From positions 60,885,001-60,949,000 of the forward strand of contig NC_133026.1 of assembly GCF_048771995.1 (NCBI RefSeq): a stretch of 64,000 nucleotides of DNA, given 5' to 3'. Shown here in pieces: positions 12,330 through 26,000 of this stretch (positions are counted from its first letter, which is position 1; each line of letters begins with the position of its first letter). A model generated the notes under the pieces. It was not told the DNA's origin. It worked only from the letters and a program-made list of their open reading frames with translations, and searched no databases. Source of the stretch: Taeniopygia guttata. Lineage: Eukaryota; Chordata; Aves; Passeriformes; Estrildidae. A program made the translations under genes and the position numbers.

Positions 12330-12998
12330 TGTGTACAAATCTGTGGCTTTGGGTGGATGGCAAGCTGAACATGAGTCAGCAGTGCCCTGGCAGCCAGGAG
12401 GGCCAACCTGGGGTGCCCTGGGGGGCATCAGGCACAGCATGGCCAGCCAGGCAAAGGAGGGGATTGTCCTGCTCTGCACCAGGGCAGCCTTACCTCGAGT
12501 GCTGGGGGCAGTTTTGGGTGCCACAGTGTAAGAAGAACATCACACTCTGAGAGTGTGTGTAGAGGAGGGGGACCGAAATGGTGAAAGCTCTCAAGGGCAA
12601 GACTTACAAGCAGTGTCTGAGGTCACTTGGCTTGTTCAGCTTGGAGAAGAGAAGGCTGAGGGGTGACCTCATCTCAGCCTACAACTTCCTCACTGCGGGC
12701 AGGGGAGGGGGTGGTGCTGTTCTCTGTCTGGTGACCAGCAAGGGCATAAGGAAATGGAATGAGGCTGTATCAGGACTGGACATTAGGAAGAGTTTCTTCA
12801 TCCAGAGGGTTGGTCATTGGAACAGGCTTTCCCAGGAATGTGGTCATGGTGCCATGCCTGTTAGAGTTCAAAGAGCATCAGGACAATGCTCTTAGTCATA
12901 CAGTTTATTTATAGATAGTTCCATGAGAAGCAGTGAGTTGGACTCAACAATCCTTATGAGTCCCTTCCAACTTGAAATATTCTATGTTTCTGCAATTT
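12330..12998 (+). repeat. CR1 LINE fragment, sense
   Basis: A plus-strand CR1 directly after ovalbumin. It carries the reverse-transcriptase-tail blocks AEHESA, SLGLFSLEKRRLRGDLISAYNF and DIRKSFFIQRVGHWNRL in shifting frames. It ends with the typical CR1 3' terminus CTTCCAACTTGAAATATTCT. It is broken and 5'-truncated. CR1 copies next to ovalbumin are also known in chicken. Confidence 0.88.
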
Positions 12999-15593
12999 TT
13001 CTGCCTGAGTTGTTCATTGATTTCAGAGAGGTGATGAATGATTCTGTCATAACTCGGGGCTGTCAGAATATTGAGACCACTTTTCTGCCAGGAAGCCAGG
13101 AAGGGACCGGTGTGACCCATACTGCTTAATGCATGATACTCAAACTAGTCAGATGCCACAATTTCTGCACAAAACATGATTCATCCAGTTTCTCTGAAAC
13201 AGCAGTTGATAAGCAGTCTGAAAGGCAGCTGGATGTGTGCAGAATCTACATGCCAGTGAGACTCAGCATTGCCTCAGAGAATAGAGGGGAATGGGAATAG
13301 GAAGGAGTTTTTTACTTATTTTTACAGTGTGTTTACAAACCTTTATGGGCTTTTATTCAGAAGCTAAGGAGAATAATCATGCTAGGAGATGGAATGTCTA
13401 TGGTGAGTTATAGTTTTTCTCTGAAATTGTTTATTCATCTCTTTGACACTGAAGCAAGAAAGGAAACAGAACTGTGAGGAACTGTCACAAAAAAGCACCA
13501 GGAGAGTAAAACAGAAAGATTTCGGGGGTGCAGTTACTGCAAGAAGGCTATGCTCTTTCCTGATTCCAGTATGTACAGCACAGCATCAGTGCTGGCAGAA
13601 CTGTGGTGGAATGTTTTTTCAGTTCCACCACACAATATTTACGTGTTCTACTTGTTTTGGCTTCCCCTCCTCCATCCTCCAAAATAACACATACTTTGGC
13701 AGGATCTAGGGGACATGACTTGCTGGTAGAAAAGATGATCTTGCAAAAGAACAAAGACAACATGACACTACCTTCACTGGTATGTAAATAGTTCAAATAT
13801 ATTCCTTCACTTTCTTTTATCTTAGCTGATTGCTGATCAATAGATAACCATGTGGAAACCTATTGCAAGAGACCTCACAGTGTGTTTACCATAGTCCTAG
13901 AGTTTCTGTTGATCTGGTCATGGAAATAAGGCACCTAAATTCCTAAGGACACTAACATTTCAGCAGCTTTTTTCTAAAACTACAGTATTTCTAGGCTGTT
14001 TAATTTTTATCAATTAAAGCATACTTCTTCACAAACAGAAGACACAAAGAAGTTCATCTGCTCCTGTGTGTAGACAGATATTTTCACTGCTACCTCCTGA
14101 TTTCTGTTGACTTCAGCTGCCAGCACAGCAACAAGCAGTCATATTCTTGTCCCCAGCAGTCACTTCCTTAAAAGAAAAAAAAAAAAACCCATGTGTTCCC
14201 AGTCCTATTTTCAGAAACTATTTTGGAATTTTGCAAATCATACACCCATTAAGGAATGGATGCTGCAGTCCTCAGATCCCAGACAGAGAAATATTTGTTT
14301 GAATGCTAAAATCTTCAATAGCCTTCCACATCTGAGGTACTGTAGTTTCTGTAATAACAGGCACGCAAAGTACATGCCCGTAGAGGAACATGCCTGGATC
14401 TAGCCCCAAGCTATGTGCCAGATATCAGACCTCCATCACTCAGCATGGAACAAATCCTCTCCTTTGTGCCAGCAAATGAGGCTACAACTTCATTTCACCA
14501 TGCTCAAAGAAACGAAATAGTTAGCATCATGTCCTAGAGACTCCAGCTCTCTGCTGTGTCATGAAGTACAGGTGGATTATGCTCTTGATTGCCCACAGAA
14601 CATCTTTCACAAGTATGGAAGAAGGCTCATACTCACAGCTTTAGGATCTGTCATTAGAGGCTTTTATTGCTCTACCACCACACCCCACATATATTTGTAA
14701 TTTCTAGCATGCATTCAAAGGATTAGTGAGTTGTGACGATACAAGACCACACTTGCTTGCTTTCTTGTGGTCTTACAGAGGGAAGGTAATTCCTTAGAGA
14801 TGACAGAATTTGACCCTGAGGCATTACTGTTTATTCCAGTACTAACTGTTCTAATACATAAAAATGCAAGTAATATTGCTTGGTTGAACAAAGTCAGTTA
14901 TTTGCAAATATTGGTTTCCTGAAGTTCACAGAGTTAGAGAGTAACTTGTGTTGGAATGGGCAGCTGACAGTCACCTGGTCTTAACTTCAGAAACACATCA
15001 GGGCCCTTCCCAGCCAAATGTTGCATATCTTTAATTTTGGATAATCCACAGTGCTAGGATTTTAATTTTAATTTAATTTTAAACATAAATCCAAATATTA
15101 CTAATGTAGAAATAGTGTAGACTATTTATCCAGCTTAGTTTTCGCTCACCAAATGAGAGTTGGCCATATGTGAAAATGAGCCCTAACAGTTCCTTCATTT
15201 TGATTCTTCCATGTCCAGTCCACAAAGCTCTCACTGATTTCCCTTACTTTTAAACCTCTTGGAGCCAATGCAGAACACCTCTGAAAATCCCAATGAGTGT
15301 TTAGTCAGCCATATGAACAGGAAATTTCTAGGAAATTCCATCATTCCTAACAATGATTAGGAACAAAAGTGAGATAATAGATAGCTTCATGCTATGCAGT
15401 TTTAGTCCAGAAGCATAATTTATACTTTATCTACATTTTATTATATGGCACTATCACTGGGATATTGTTTGCACCTGGCCTCTATTTCCTTGTTGTTACA
15501 GTATTGAACTTCCCAAGAAAAAGAGTTTAATACCATATAGTCCAACTGTCTTGTGAAAGGAACATACAGTCTCAAATTTCATTCTACTCACAG

Positions 15594-15624
<31 letters not shown>
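15594..15624. repeat. 31-bp poly(A) tract
   Basis: An uninterrupted run of 31 A. No target-site duplication or retrocopied body is visible 5' of it, so it is a simple homopolymer rather than a demonstrable processed pseudogene tail. Its length is likely to vary between individuals. Confidence 0.95.
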
Positions 15625-15625
<1 letters not shown>

Positions 15626-17670
15626 CCAAACTAATTTTGTGTTCTTATTTCTTTAACTCATTCATCACTTTCCTACTCTTTCTAAATGCTAGCAACAGCT
15701 TCCCACAGCAGGCAAACAATGAATTTCTATTTGTGGAACCTTCAGAGAACAGGAAAAGGTTCCTCAAGGTGAGCAAATCCTTACAAGGAAAGCTGACTTA
15801 GTAAAATTCCAGTTTAGTGGCTCTGATAAGACACCAGTGAGTGGGAGAATAGTGAGGTGCCAGATGTGTTTTTGTAAGGAATGGAATTACAGATCCAAGG
15901 GGGCAGAGGAGGAATAGTTAAACTTCACAGGGCTGTATGCAGGAGCAGTTCCTCTTTCCTCTTCCCTTTTTTCTCTTTCATTCTGCCTCATTTCCCTTGG
16001 ATGTGGTTCATTAACCATTTTTCCCCAAGATGCTGACTATCCCCACCCTTACCATGCTCTCTTTTTTCCTCCTTGCCCTTCAGCAATCTCTACTTCTGTG
16101 GGCAGTGAGGGAAGAGGGCAGGGCTGGAATCAAGGCTTGATTCTAAGAGGAGAAATGTCAGGGAGAGGAAGAAAGTGGGAGGACAATTTACCCCTCCTAC
16201 TGCCTGGAGGGGCCATCTGCTATGAAATTATGCTGTCTCAGCTACAGAGGCCACGCTGCATCTCAGCTGCATCTGCATGAGGTGGGGAAAGAGCCCCTTC
16301 CTGCAGCCACAAACAGAGAGACATTGCTCTGCCTTCCTTACACAGCTTTTGGTAACTTCCCTTAGCCTGATGTTGCCTCTATTCCATTGAATTAAAATCG
16401 GTCTTGACCTATGTGTTTGTCTGTCTATGTTCCCAGACAAGGAATTAGCAACCACAGAAGTAAGGGATATTAAAAAAGACAAAGGATATTAAGGAAGATT
16501 AAGCCAAAGGTCTAGAAAAGTAAGGGTGATATACCAAGAGGAGAGAACAGTCTAAAGCAGCTGAAAGGGACTACTGCACTAGTTTTAAACTACACAGAGA
16601 GAGTTCTGCTTTTGGCTTTCAAAGAGCTAAAATAGCCACTGATAGCAGTACAAAAGATAATACAGCCATGAAGATCTCTTTATAGCTGAATCAAAAGAGT
16701 TTGGAAATGTTTTGGTAAAGAGCAGATGGTCATCAGGGTAGTTTAAAAGAAGGTCCTCTGTGCAATACCCTGCAAGTTCACACTTTGCCACTCTCACAAA
16801 AGTTTGAGGAACAAAATGAAAACTTTCCATCTTATTTTACCTGAGAGCAGAAATGAACATGAGATCATCTTGTGAAGTATCAGGTAATCAATTTCTCCTT
16901 GGTTGTGAAAAGCTTTCTAACTTGAACCACACAAAGGATGACAGGTCTCAAGAGATTTAGATCCTTTTTGCAACAGGCAGGGAATGTGAGACATGGAAAG
17001 ATGCAATGGCAAAGTTACTGATGAAACATGTTCGAGTGATGCTTATGACACTACAGCTTAGCTGAGGTCCTTGTCAATCTAAAGGGGAAATTCCACTCCA
17101 AGCCCTCATTTTTGGAGTCTCCCTCTTCCAGGACAAAGCATTAATGCTGCTGTATGTGCACTTAACCAGGTATTTTAGATCAGTTCCGAAGTTAGCCTGA
17201 AAAGCATGAAACTATGCAGGGGCAGCAAGTGCCAAGAAGATCAGTGAATACCAAAGATTTTCTGTATATGTCATCAAGTGATTATTGGGAAAATTCTCCT
17301 GATGAAACTCCTGAAAACACCAACTGCCTTGGAAAACTCCAGGCCATTCCAACAAACAAGAATATTTGCAGTCAAACCATATGAAAAACAGAGAAAATTT
17401 CTAAATGACTTTCTTAAAAGAGATTCTTTCCTCTATATTCTGCTCTGACACAAGGCTCCTGTTTAGGATGGGCACCCATTTAGAAATGTGTGTTGAAGAT
17501 ACACTGACTTGATATTCACATCCTTCACCTCATAATGTGGCACATCCTTCACTATTGCACTGGAAGGGGAAGATGGGATGAGCTTTCTGATTCAGTAGTT
17601 GTGCAGCTGACATACAGTTCCACCCTTTGAGAGATTTCTTTGGAAAAATGACACGTTTCAGCCAAAGTGC

Positions 17671-17703
17671 ACACAAGTGTCATGACACACGTGTCGTGAC
17701 TCA
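17671..17703. promoter_or_regulatory. Palindrome/E-box/AP-1 cluster
   Basis: Overlapping short palindromes are packed into 33 bp: TGTCATGACA at 17679-17688, ACACGTGT with an E-box core at 17687-17694, and an AP-1 consensus TGACTCA at 17697-17703. It lies about 4.2 kb upstream of the SERPINB2 leader. It could be a distal bZIP/bHLH enhancer; this is motif reading only. Confidence 0.25.
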
Positions 17704-18518
17704 TAATGCAGAACTGTGTATCACGGCTGAGAAATTAAGGTCACTCTTCATATTTCTGGTGTCATCTGTGGCCTGCGATACTTTTAAAATGCTCACCACC
17801 TGAGTCATTCAAAGAAAAACTGCACCCTTGTATGTGTGGAAACAGTATGCATGTTCATTCACAGATAGACTGCCTTGTTTCAGATATACAAATCAGTCCT
17901 TTATCAGAAGTGCTGTGCTTCTTACCAGGGCAGAATTTCTCAGGACAAACATTGCCTTTATTAATTACAGTGCTGAAGCTAAAGCATATAGAAGTAATAC
18001 TAAAGTAAGGGAAATTCTGCTGGGACTGTCAAATTTTACCACACCTTTGCATCTCCAGGTGTGGAACAAAATGCCTCAATAATATTTATACAGGGACCTC
18101 ACCACACCCTTTGGGAACTCATAAGGTTTTACATAATGTTAGAGTATGTCAGCAAGGATTCCTTGGCAAGGGAATGCTTGCAAATTTACATGTAGGAGGT
18201 GCACAGCAGATCACTATCTACTTTGTTTCAAAATAAAGACACGTGTATTATCCACCAAAGCTTTAAAGGGAAAAAGGATACTCAAGGAATGAATATCTCT
18301 TTAACTTAAGAACTATTCGAGATTTCAGTTTGATAAAAACTTGCCATCACACATAGATTCCTTTACAGCACAGCCCAAAATCTGTTACAATCAGTCTAGG
18401 TGATGCACAAAGGGTTTTTTTCAGTTGACAATGTTAGGTACAGCTCATGCTGTGCTCTCACTTACACTATGACAGAATCATCACCCAGGAAAGAGCCCTG
18501 CTTAGCACAGAAAATGTT

Positions 18519-19053
18519 CATAGAATCATACACTGAGGTAGAAGAGACCCATGAGGATCATTGAGCCCAACCTGCACAGGACATCTCAAGAGCCACACAA
18601 TGTGCCCTGCGAGTGTTGTCCAAATGCTCTTTGAACTCAGACAGGCTCGGTGCTGTGACCGCTTCCCTGGAGATGCTGTTCCAGCGTCCAATCATCCTCT
18701 GGGTGAAGAAACCTTTCCTGATATCCAGCCTAAACCTCCCTTGACTCAGCTTCATGCTGTTTCTTCAAGTCCTGTCACTGGTCATGAGAGTGAAAAGATC
18801 AGTACTTGCACCCCTACTTCCCCTCATGAGGATGTTGAAGACCACAATGAGGTCTCCCCTGAGTCTCCTCTTCTCCAGGCTGAACAGAACAAGCGACCTC
18901 AGCTATTCCTCATAAGGCTTTCCCTCAAAGCCCTTCACCATCCTCATGGCCCTTCTTTGGACAGTCTCCAATAGCTCAATGTCTTTTTTATATTGTGGTG
19001 CCCAAAACTGCACACAGTATTCAAGGGGAGGCCACAGGAATGCAGAGTAGAGC
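18519..19053 (-). repeat. CR1 LINE fragment
   Basis: A minus-strand CR1, starting on the plus strand with the terminal CATAGAATCATA motif and extending 0.53 kb into the reverse-transcriptase tail. The minus strand encodes [17 protein letters not shown] and a WNSISREAV block. It is among the better preserved CR1 copies in the window and carries several breaks. Confidence 0.92.
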
Positions 19054-21779
19054 ACTTATCACTCTTCATATTTTCTCAATTTTTGTGCCCCTGTCCTCCT
19101 TACAGTTTTTAAATTTAAATCACACAGAGATTAAAAAAAAAAAAAATCACACATACAAAGGGATTAAAATTCTAGCAGCTTTCAAAATTCTTTTCCTCCC
19201 TATGCCTCTTGTATCTCCTAAAGTATTTTTAAAGTTTTGGAGGTATTTAAAATCCTTTCATGTTTAAAATCTACTGGCCAACTCTGACTGATTCAAAAAC
19301 TTGAATAGACTGCTCTGCTAGGTGAATCAGAAATTCTTCCCTGCCAAGTAAATAAACAGTGCTTGTACTTGTGAAAAATACTTGAGGATGTCAGGGAAAC
19401 TGAAGAGTTTTCCTTCAAACACTACTTTTTCTTCTTTTTTTTTTGATCTACCTGAAATATAAAACACATTAGTTGCCAATTAAATCAGATTTCCAAGAGC
19501 TATACAAACTTGATAGTAAAAATACGCTACCAATGGGCATGAAAATTAGCCATGGAAAATTGTATCCTAAAAATACTGTGTGAGAGCAGAAGCTAGCACT
19601 TTTCTGTGACAGCAAGTCTTTTTCTCAAGACCCTTAAGAAACTTCATAGGGCACTTTATAATGTTCTGTTTAGACATCAAACATATCACCTACTCCTGAA
19701 TTCAGGCACTAATGAGCTGAACAACACACTGTGTAGTCAAAATGACGTGAGCAAAGTTACACTGAAACTGGAGGGAAAAAAATTGCCTTTATGCAGCCTG
19801 CCAATATTTGCCCTAACCAAATGGAAACATGAATGACTGCAGTGAAAGGGACCACAGGTTTACTTCCCACAGGAAGGATACTATTAGCACAAATATAAGT
19901 CTCCTAGTGTGCTGCTGTGTTGACTTAGTAAGGCGTGGGAGCACCACTGCTACTGAGTCAGCAGTAGCACCATGCAGTGAGTTGTGTCCTCCAGTGATGC
20001 TAATTTAAATGGATATTAGAAAATATTATCAACCCATCACTTTTATAAAGCATATTTTGTCTTCTGAGATTAGTATAATTTTAGTTACTCAGTATGTTTT
20101 TCTTATTTTTATGTCCTAACCACCAGCCATGACATTCGAGAGGTGTTCTAAAAAGGTAGCTGTAAAACCTTGTGCAAAAGCACAAACCTCTCATTCAGCC
20201 TAACCCAGCATTTTTGTGTAAACAGACCTCAGTCACTTCTTGTAAGGCAGCAAGCAGGAGTACTAGTTAGCAAATTAAGTTCACCCTGCTTTGTAACCAG
20301 AAAATCCACACTAATTGCTCTAAGGGATGAAGTCTTTTCAGGGCTATCTATCACTCTTCAAAAACAGGGCTAAATTTGCAAAGATTACTCAAATAATTTA
20401 TGCTTGGAAACCATTTAAGGCCAATGTAAACAGATTACAACTTTCCCAGACACTATGGGTGCAATTAGATCTGCAGTGAGACCTCTCCTACACTATGCTG
20501 CTCTCTGTACAACATAATAGATACATCTAATTACAACTCACACTGAAACATGCCCCTTTTGTGTAGCTACCATTTCAAAATATCCAAGGGGCAGGAAAAC
20601 ACCATCCAATTAAAGTAATGTGGCTCCTCATAGGTAGGAAAACAACTTTAGCAAAGCTTTCAATTCCCAAGTTATATTGATACAGAAGTTTCACTATTGT
20701 CAAGGAATCCTTTTCAGCTGTGCCCTCCTATGCCCTGCACCAATTTTTTCAGGTATTTCCATGGTTCATTCCTCATTATGAGATCCTTCATGCAACTCTC
20801 TGCCCTACAACATAAATCCATGTTAAATATATGCCCATAGACAGAAGGTCAGAAGAAAGCTCTCCAAAGGCAGTTTATGCTGAGGAAGCAGACCTTGTGA
20901 GTGAGTCCTGCTCAGTGTTGGGGAGGTATCCAATTCCTACTCAGGTTTTCAAGGTGGAGGTATCAACAGAGCAGAGAGATAAAAATTAAATAAAGGGCAA
21001 GGTAGGATTTTAAAGGGTGTTCCAGTTAGGAGTCAGAGTAGGCACAGACAGATACAGGAAGGACTACAGAAGAAGGGACACCATGACTGCAAGGAAAATC
21101 AGGGAAGGAGGTATTTTAGTAGCCCAGGAAAGAAGAAAAAAAAGATTTGACAGAATATTCATCTATTGGAATGGAAAATAAGGAATAGATCTCTGCCGTG
21201 CTACATGGGTCAAACAGCTTCCAGACTGGGTGGGGAAATAGAAATGAAGTCTAATCTAAGATCCACACTAAGTTCAAGTGATGTTGCCCACTGCTAAAAA
21301 AAGTCAGGGTCTGGTGTCTGAGTCTTAACCTTCCCTATCTCACAGTTACAGAGTTTCCCTGACTGTACAGTCTTAGAATCCTCCAAGATTAACAAAACCC
21401 ATTTTTCCAAAACAGAAACCCACCAGGAATGACAAATACTTTCTCAGAAGGAAGCAGGCAGTAGAAAAACTCACACATAAGAAGTCCCTTTCTTTTTTTT
21501 TTCTGTCTGTCTGTTTCTCAGAGATAAATTCTGTAATACAAACCATAAAAGAAGTAGGTCAGTGACTGCCTTTTTTTAAACTCTCCAAACCACAAAGGAA
21601 AGACTGTTCAAAGTGTGGGTTCAAGTTGTTACTAGCCTGTTGCCACAAAATTGTTTATAGAAATACTTAAGCAGTCACTTTTGTAAAATTCTTCTAAGGT
21701 ATCATTCTTACCATCACTTCACATCCTACACTGAGGTGATTCAGTTCTTCCACAGGGATGTGGCCTATACTTGATTGCA
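19054..21779. other. Intergenic upstream of SERPINB2
   Basis: AT-rich DNA with no exon, RNA gene or repeat family that I recognise. It leads directly into the SERPINB2 promoter. Confidence 0.5.
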
Positions 21780-21830
21780 GAGTCATGAGTCATAAGAACC
21801 TTTGCAGAACAGGCCAGGCACACTATAAAT
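21780..21830 (+). promoter_or_regulatory. SERPINB2 promoter, AP-1 pair and TATA
   Basis: A tandem GAGTCATGAGTCAT at 21780-21793 gives two overlapping AP-1-type sites, one a full TGAGTCAT. A TATAAAT box at 21824-21830 follows. Human SERPINB2 is strongly induced through AP-1/CRE-like sites in its proximal promoter, so the arrangement fits an inducible gene. The start site near 21855 is inferred from the TATA spacing. Confidence 0.65.
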
Positions 21831-21854
21831 CCATCTTACCCTTCATGTGAACTG

Positions 21855-21907
21855 CAGAAACCTTGGAGACACCCAGAGCAGCAGTGTTTCTCCCAGCACA
21901 AAACAAG
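21855..21907 (+). other. SERPINB2: SERPINB2 non-coding leader exon
   Basis: Predicted 5'UTR exon between the TATA box and a GTACTG donor at 21908. It has no ATG. It is followed by a 1.1-kb intron before the coding-start exon at 23003. The 5' end is approximate. Confidence 0.6.
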
Positions 21908-23012
21908 GTACTGTAATGACTTCTAGATACTATTTATTTTACTTATTCTTGGCTGATGTTTATTTGTTGACAAATATGAAAAAAGGAAGCAGGTATCTGA
22001 ACTAATGGTTGGGAAAGTAATTAACTAAGATTGTACAGGCATAGCCTAGAAGATGAGAGTCTTAAAAATATACAGGAAGAGCAACTTATTGTTCAGAGTT
22101 CTGTAAATTTCTAGAGCTCACTGACTAGCATATCTATCACAGCACACTAAGAAACATTGTGTTTGCCCCGTCAGGTAATTTGTTCTTGTTCTCTTTAGTT
22201 CTTAGAATTACCAGTTTAGCTCCTGGTTTGCAAGCTACTAGGGTCACAAAGTATCTTTTATTCTAATGCCTTCCTTTACCAACCAAAACAACTCTTAGTC
22301 CCCGACTAGAACCCTCAGCTAAATCTGCAAGGCAAACAACAAATAGCAGCCTTTGTGGTCTGCTGAATATAGAAAACTTGTATTGCAGAAGAACTGGGAA
22401 GCTAGGGTCTGGGCTAGTGCTGTAAGACAGGGTTTCAGGACATTTTTAAAAGTCAGAAAGGTAATTCAGGATGCAATTATTGCTTAGCATGCAATAATTG
22501 GAGCAGTGCTTGCTCAAGTATAAGAAGGAGAGTTTTGTCTTGACCTAAAGGAATAGTTTGACTGCTTCTGTTAACAGACTATTTGTTCACCACAGAGATG
22601 AGCATCAAAAGGTTCTTGGACAAATTGAAACATAAAATTTGTCATAAGAGACAGTTTCTCAGTGGTCTCTAGCCCAGGCTTTGCTAAATAATACATCAAC
22701 TATCACTCCAAGATGCTGTAAAGGGCAGTGCAATAAATTTCGTGGTGAACAAATATGAAACACAGCTAGAGTCTGGTTCATCCCTAAAAATGATAGCTGT
22801 TGCCATCAGTGAAACAAGACATGCTAAATTCTATGTGACTTTATAATAGTTAATGCTCCTCATTCTTCATTTAGGCAATTTTAGAAAGCCTTTTAATCAC
22901 AGAAAAGTCCAAACAGTGAAGAGGAACTTCTAAATAAATAGCAATCATAGCTATAGCTATAATTACAGCAACTAATAGCATCTTGTCTGTATTTCTTTGC
23001 AGCTTCAGGACA

Positions 23013-26000
23013 ATGGATACATTGAATAAAGCAAACACAAGCTTTGCTCTTGACTTTTTCAAACAGCAGTGTCAGGAAGATGATGACAAGAATATTTTGT
23101 TCTCTCCTTGGAGTATTTCATCGGCCCTGGCTACTGTTTATTTGGGAGCCAAAGGCAATACAGCAGATCAGATGGCACAGGTGAGTCTGGGCTTCTAAAA
23201 GTATCCATCTGAAAGAGCTGATCTCTTCAAGATTCCTGGTCTTCCATACCAGGAGTTTGCTGTGATGAAACAGAGGAAAGCCATATTATATGTAGAGTTT
23301 TGAGGACTCTCCCCTATAGTTATTTCAAGTTTTACACTTTGCTAAACATAAATCCGCATCTACAAAATTAGAGAAAAACTATGTTGAGACTACAATCCTT
23401 TCTTTGGGATATGCATTTTAGAGGCAAAATTGCTGACTGAAATTGCCAAGTCACACTTGTTCAAAGCTTGTAGTGTCATCAGGGGACAGTGAGAACAGTC
23501 CCAATGCACGGTTACCAAACACCTACTGCAGGTACCTAGCTCCTGTTGTAGGAGGGGAGGCTTGTGAGTTTGCTTCTGCTAAGGCAGAAGTTGTCCCACC
23601 TGCAGTGATCTAACTCCTGATGTACAGGACAAAAGAGACCCAGTAGGGTAAAAAAGGAGTGATCTTCTATTAGGATGAAGGGAAAACAAAACAAAACCAA
23701 AGACTCAGCTCTTCTGAAAAGTGTTCCAAGGTTGTTTGCACCCCTTTGTAGCCTGGGTAGGGTGAACAAGTCCAGAGAAAGGCATGGAACTGCCTGCACA
23801 ATTTTCAGGCTTTTCGACACAGATCAGAGTTCCATTAAGACTTTGCCTTTGGTAGATTCCATCTGGGGGTAATTGGCTCTTTTCAGGTATTAACAGGTCA
23901 TCCCAGGGGATAACTAAAAGCAGGCAGATCCCTCAACAAAGGCCAGGTACTTAATTAATTATAGTTTTGCCCTGCAGCCCTTAGCTTAGTTTACACAAGC
24001 CATTTTGTACACACGGGCATTGAGACCTAGCCAAAGATTTCATATTCAGTAAGGACTTGACACAGGATAAAATGGGAGCTTGATTGTCCTCATTACCATT
24101 CCTTTTGATATAACTGAAAAATTTCACTGAAACAGCAAATTTTCTAGTGTTGCATTTCTTATTGCTTTTTCCACTACAGGTACTTCACTTTAACAAAGCT
24201 GAAGGAGCCAAAAATGTCACCACAACCATAAGAATGCATGTCTACTCCAGAACAGAAGAGAGTCTATCAAATCGACATGCATGCTTCCAGAAGGTATCTC
24301 ATCCAAGCTGTTGATCAAGCTATGGGCATGGCCACCTTTTCTCCTGCTTCTATTTTCCTTCCACATTTGTGTTTGCTTATGCTTGCCTTCCTCAGATTTA
24401 GTGTACAAAATTAATTGGTGCAGCATTGTGTGATATCTTCACTTAATGCAACACTTATTGCATGCTTCCCCCTTTTACACAGAATCGCACAATCTAACTT
24501 CAAATTTGCAAAATTTAACATATGATGATCAATAGATCTTTTGATCTTTTTCCTTTAGCTCTGAGGACAGATTTCTTTCTCAACTATTACTATTCCAATG
24601 GTAGCATAGTTCTTACCTCAGAGAGCTAATCCCAAAAAAAGAGATGCTCTTCCACACATTTGATTGCAACATCAAGACAAAGAAAATCAGTACATTAACT
24701 TTTCCAGGCTACCTATTCTTGAAATGTTTCAGAAATTAGCTTCCATTTCAGTTGAGAAGTTAACAACGTACATTTACATGTTGGGATTTTCCAAAGTAGA
24801 CCAGTTGCCTGCAATAAATCTAAGAGAAATGGGAATAATTTTATTCCTGAGATAAGCCTTTGCCATACTGGCAAACATCTTGTCCCAGTTTGTATATAAT
24901 TTAACATAGCAGAACAATACAGAAGAGCAAATGTAATTCCTCTGAGTCAGTAAAGGCTATTTCCTAGTTGACATTTCAAAGATGATGATATCAAACTCTC
25001 CTCCCTGATCTTTCCTGTCATCCTTATTCTTTAGGGGCATGAGCTGTTTCCCTGCAGTCTGCCCACAAAACCCCAACTGGTGCTAGTTTTGATGAATGGA
25101 TCTGCACCCCACAGCCAAATTCCATGGTGGGAAGATTTATTTTAGGGGTTATGTCAACATCTCATTTGCACTGCATGAACAGGAAAGGGATTGTTCCTCA
25201 TGAGTAACACTTGCCCTCATTGTAAGAATAGCTCTATGGGTAGTACTATGGGTTCTAACACTTTGGAGATTTAAGGGTCTGTTCGTGATTCTGATTCTGA
25301 TATAATGATGAGATGAATACAGCACAGGTGCAGATTTTTAATTTACTAACTCACAGCTTTTTCCTTGAGCTCATTGAAGACTCTGAACCCACATTCGTTT
25401 AATCCTGTCACTTCAATATGGAGAATTTACTGCAATTACTGAAACATAAAAAAACCCCAAACCACAAAATATTAAGAGAAACATTAAGAAATTTAGGGGC
25501 AAACCTTCTATGTAACACTACTTTCATAAATTAAGGGAGTGATAGAGCCAAATCTCATGCATTATTTAAGAATCACTCTCTGACTTTTGTTTTCTGGATA
25601 TCCAAAGTTTCACAATATCCACTTATAAACCGTTAAATATTTTACATAATTCAGGCTCTTAACATTTGCATTCCAAGATACCCACACACTGAGTGTTTAT
25701 GTGTGTCTATACCACACCTGCAACTTCTAATACTTCAAAATTATTATTTCAATGGATATCCAGTTTAGAGCACCTCTTCTGTTGTAATATAGGCAACAGA
25801 TCACCCAAGGATAAATACTTTACTTGGATCTGTGTGAAGGAAAAAGCCAGGATCTTTACACAACAGATGAATAATGTCCTTTTTATTTCTCTTTCTCCAA
25901 GACAGAGATTGGCAAATCAGATAATATCCATACTGGATTTAAAGCACTCAGCTTTGAAATCAACCAACCCACTAGAAACTACCTACTTAAAAGTGTCAAC

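Larger units (their letters stand above)
12999..18518. other. Intergenic, SERPINB14 to SERPINB2
   Basis: About 5.5 kb without a recognisable exon, RNA gene or young repeat. It holds a 31-bp A tract (15594-15624) and a cluster of short palindromes (17671-17703). The open frames are short and look random in composition. Confidence 0.5.

Noticed and set aside
16228-16830. Minus-strand open frames between ovalbumin and SERPINB2
   Set aside because: Short, without homology or codon bias; treated as random.
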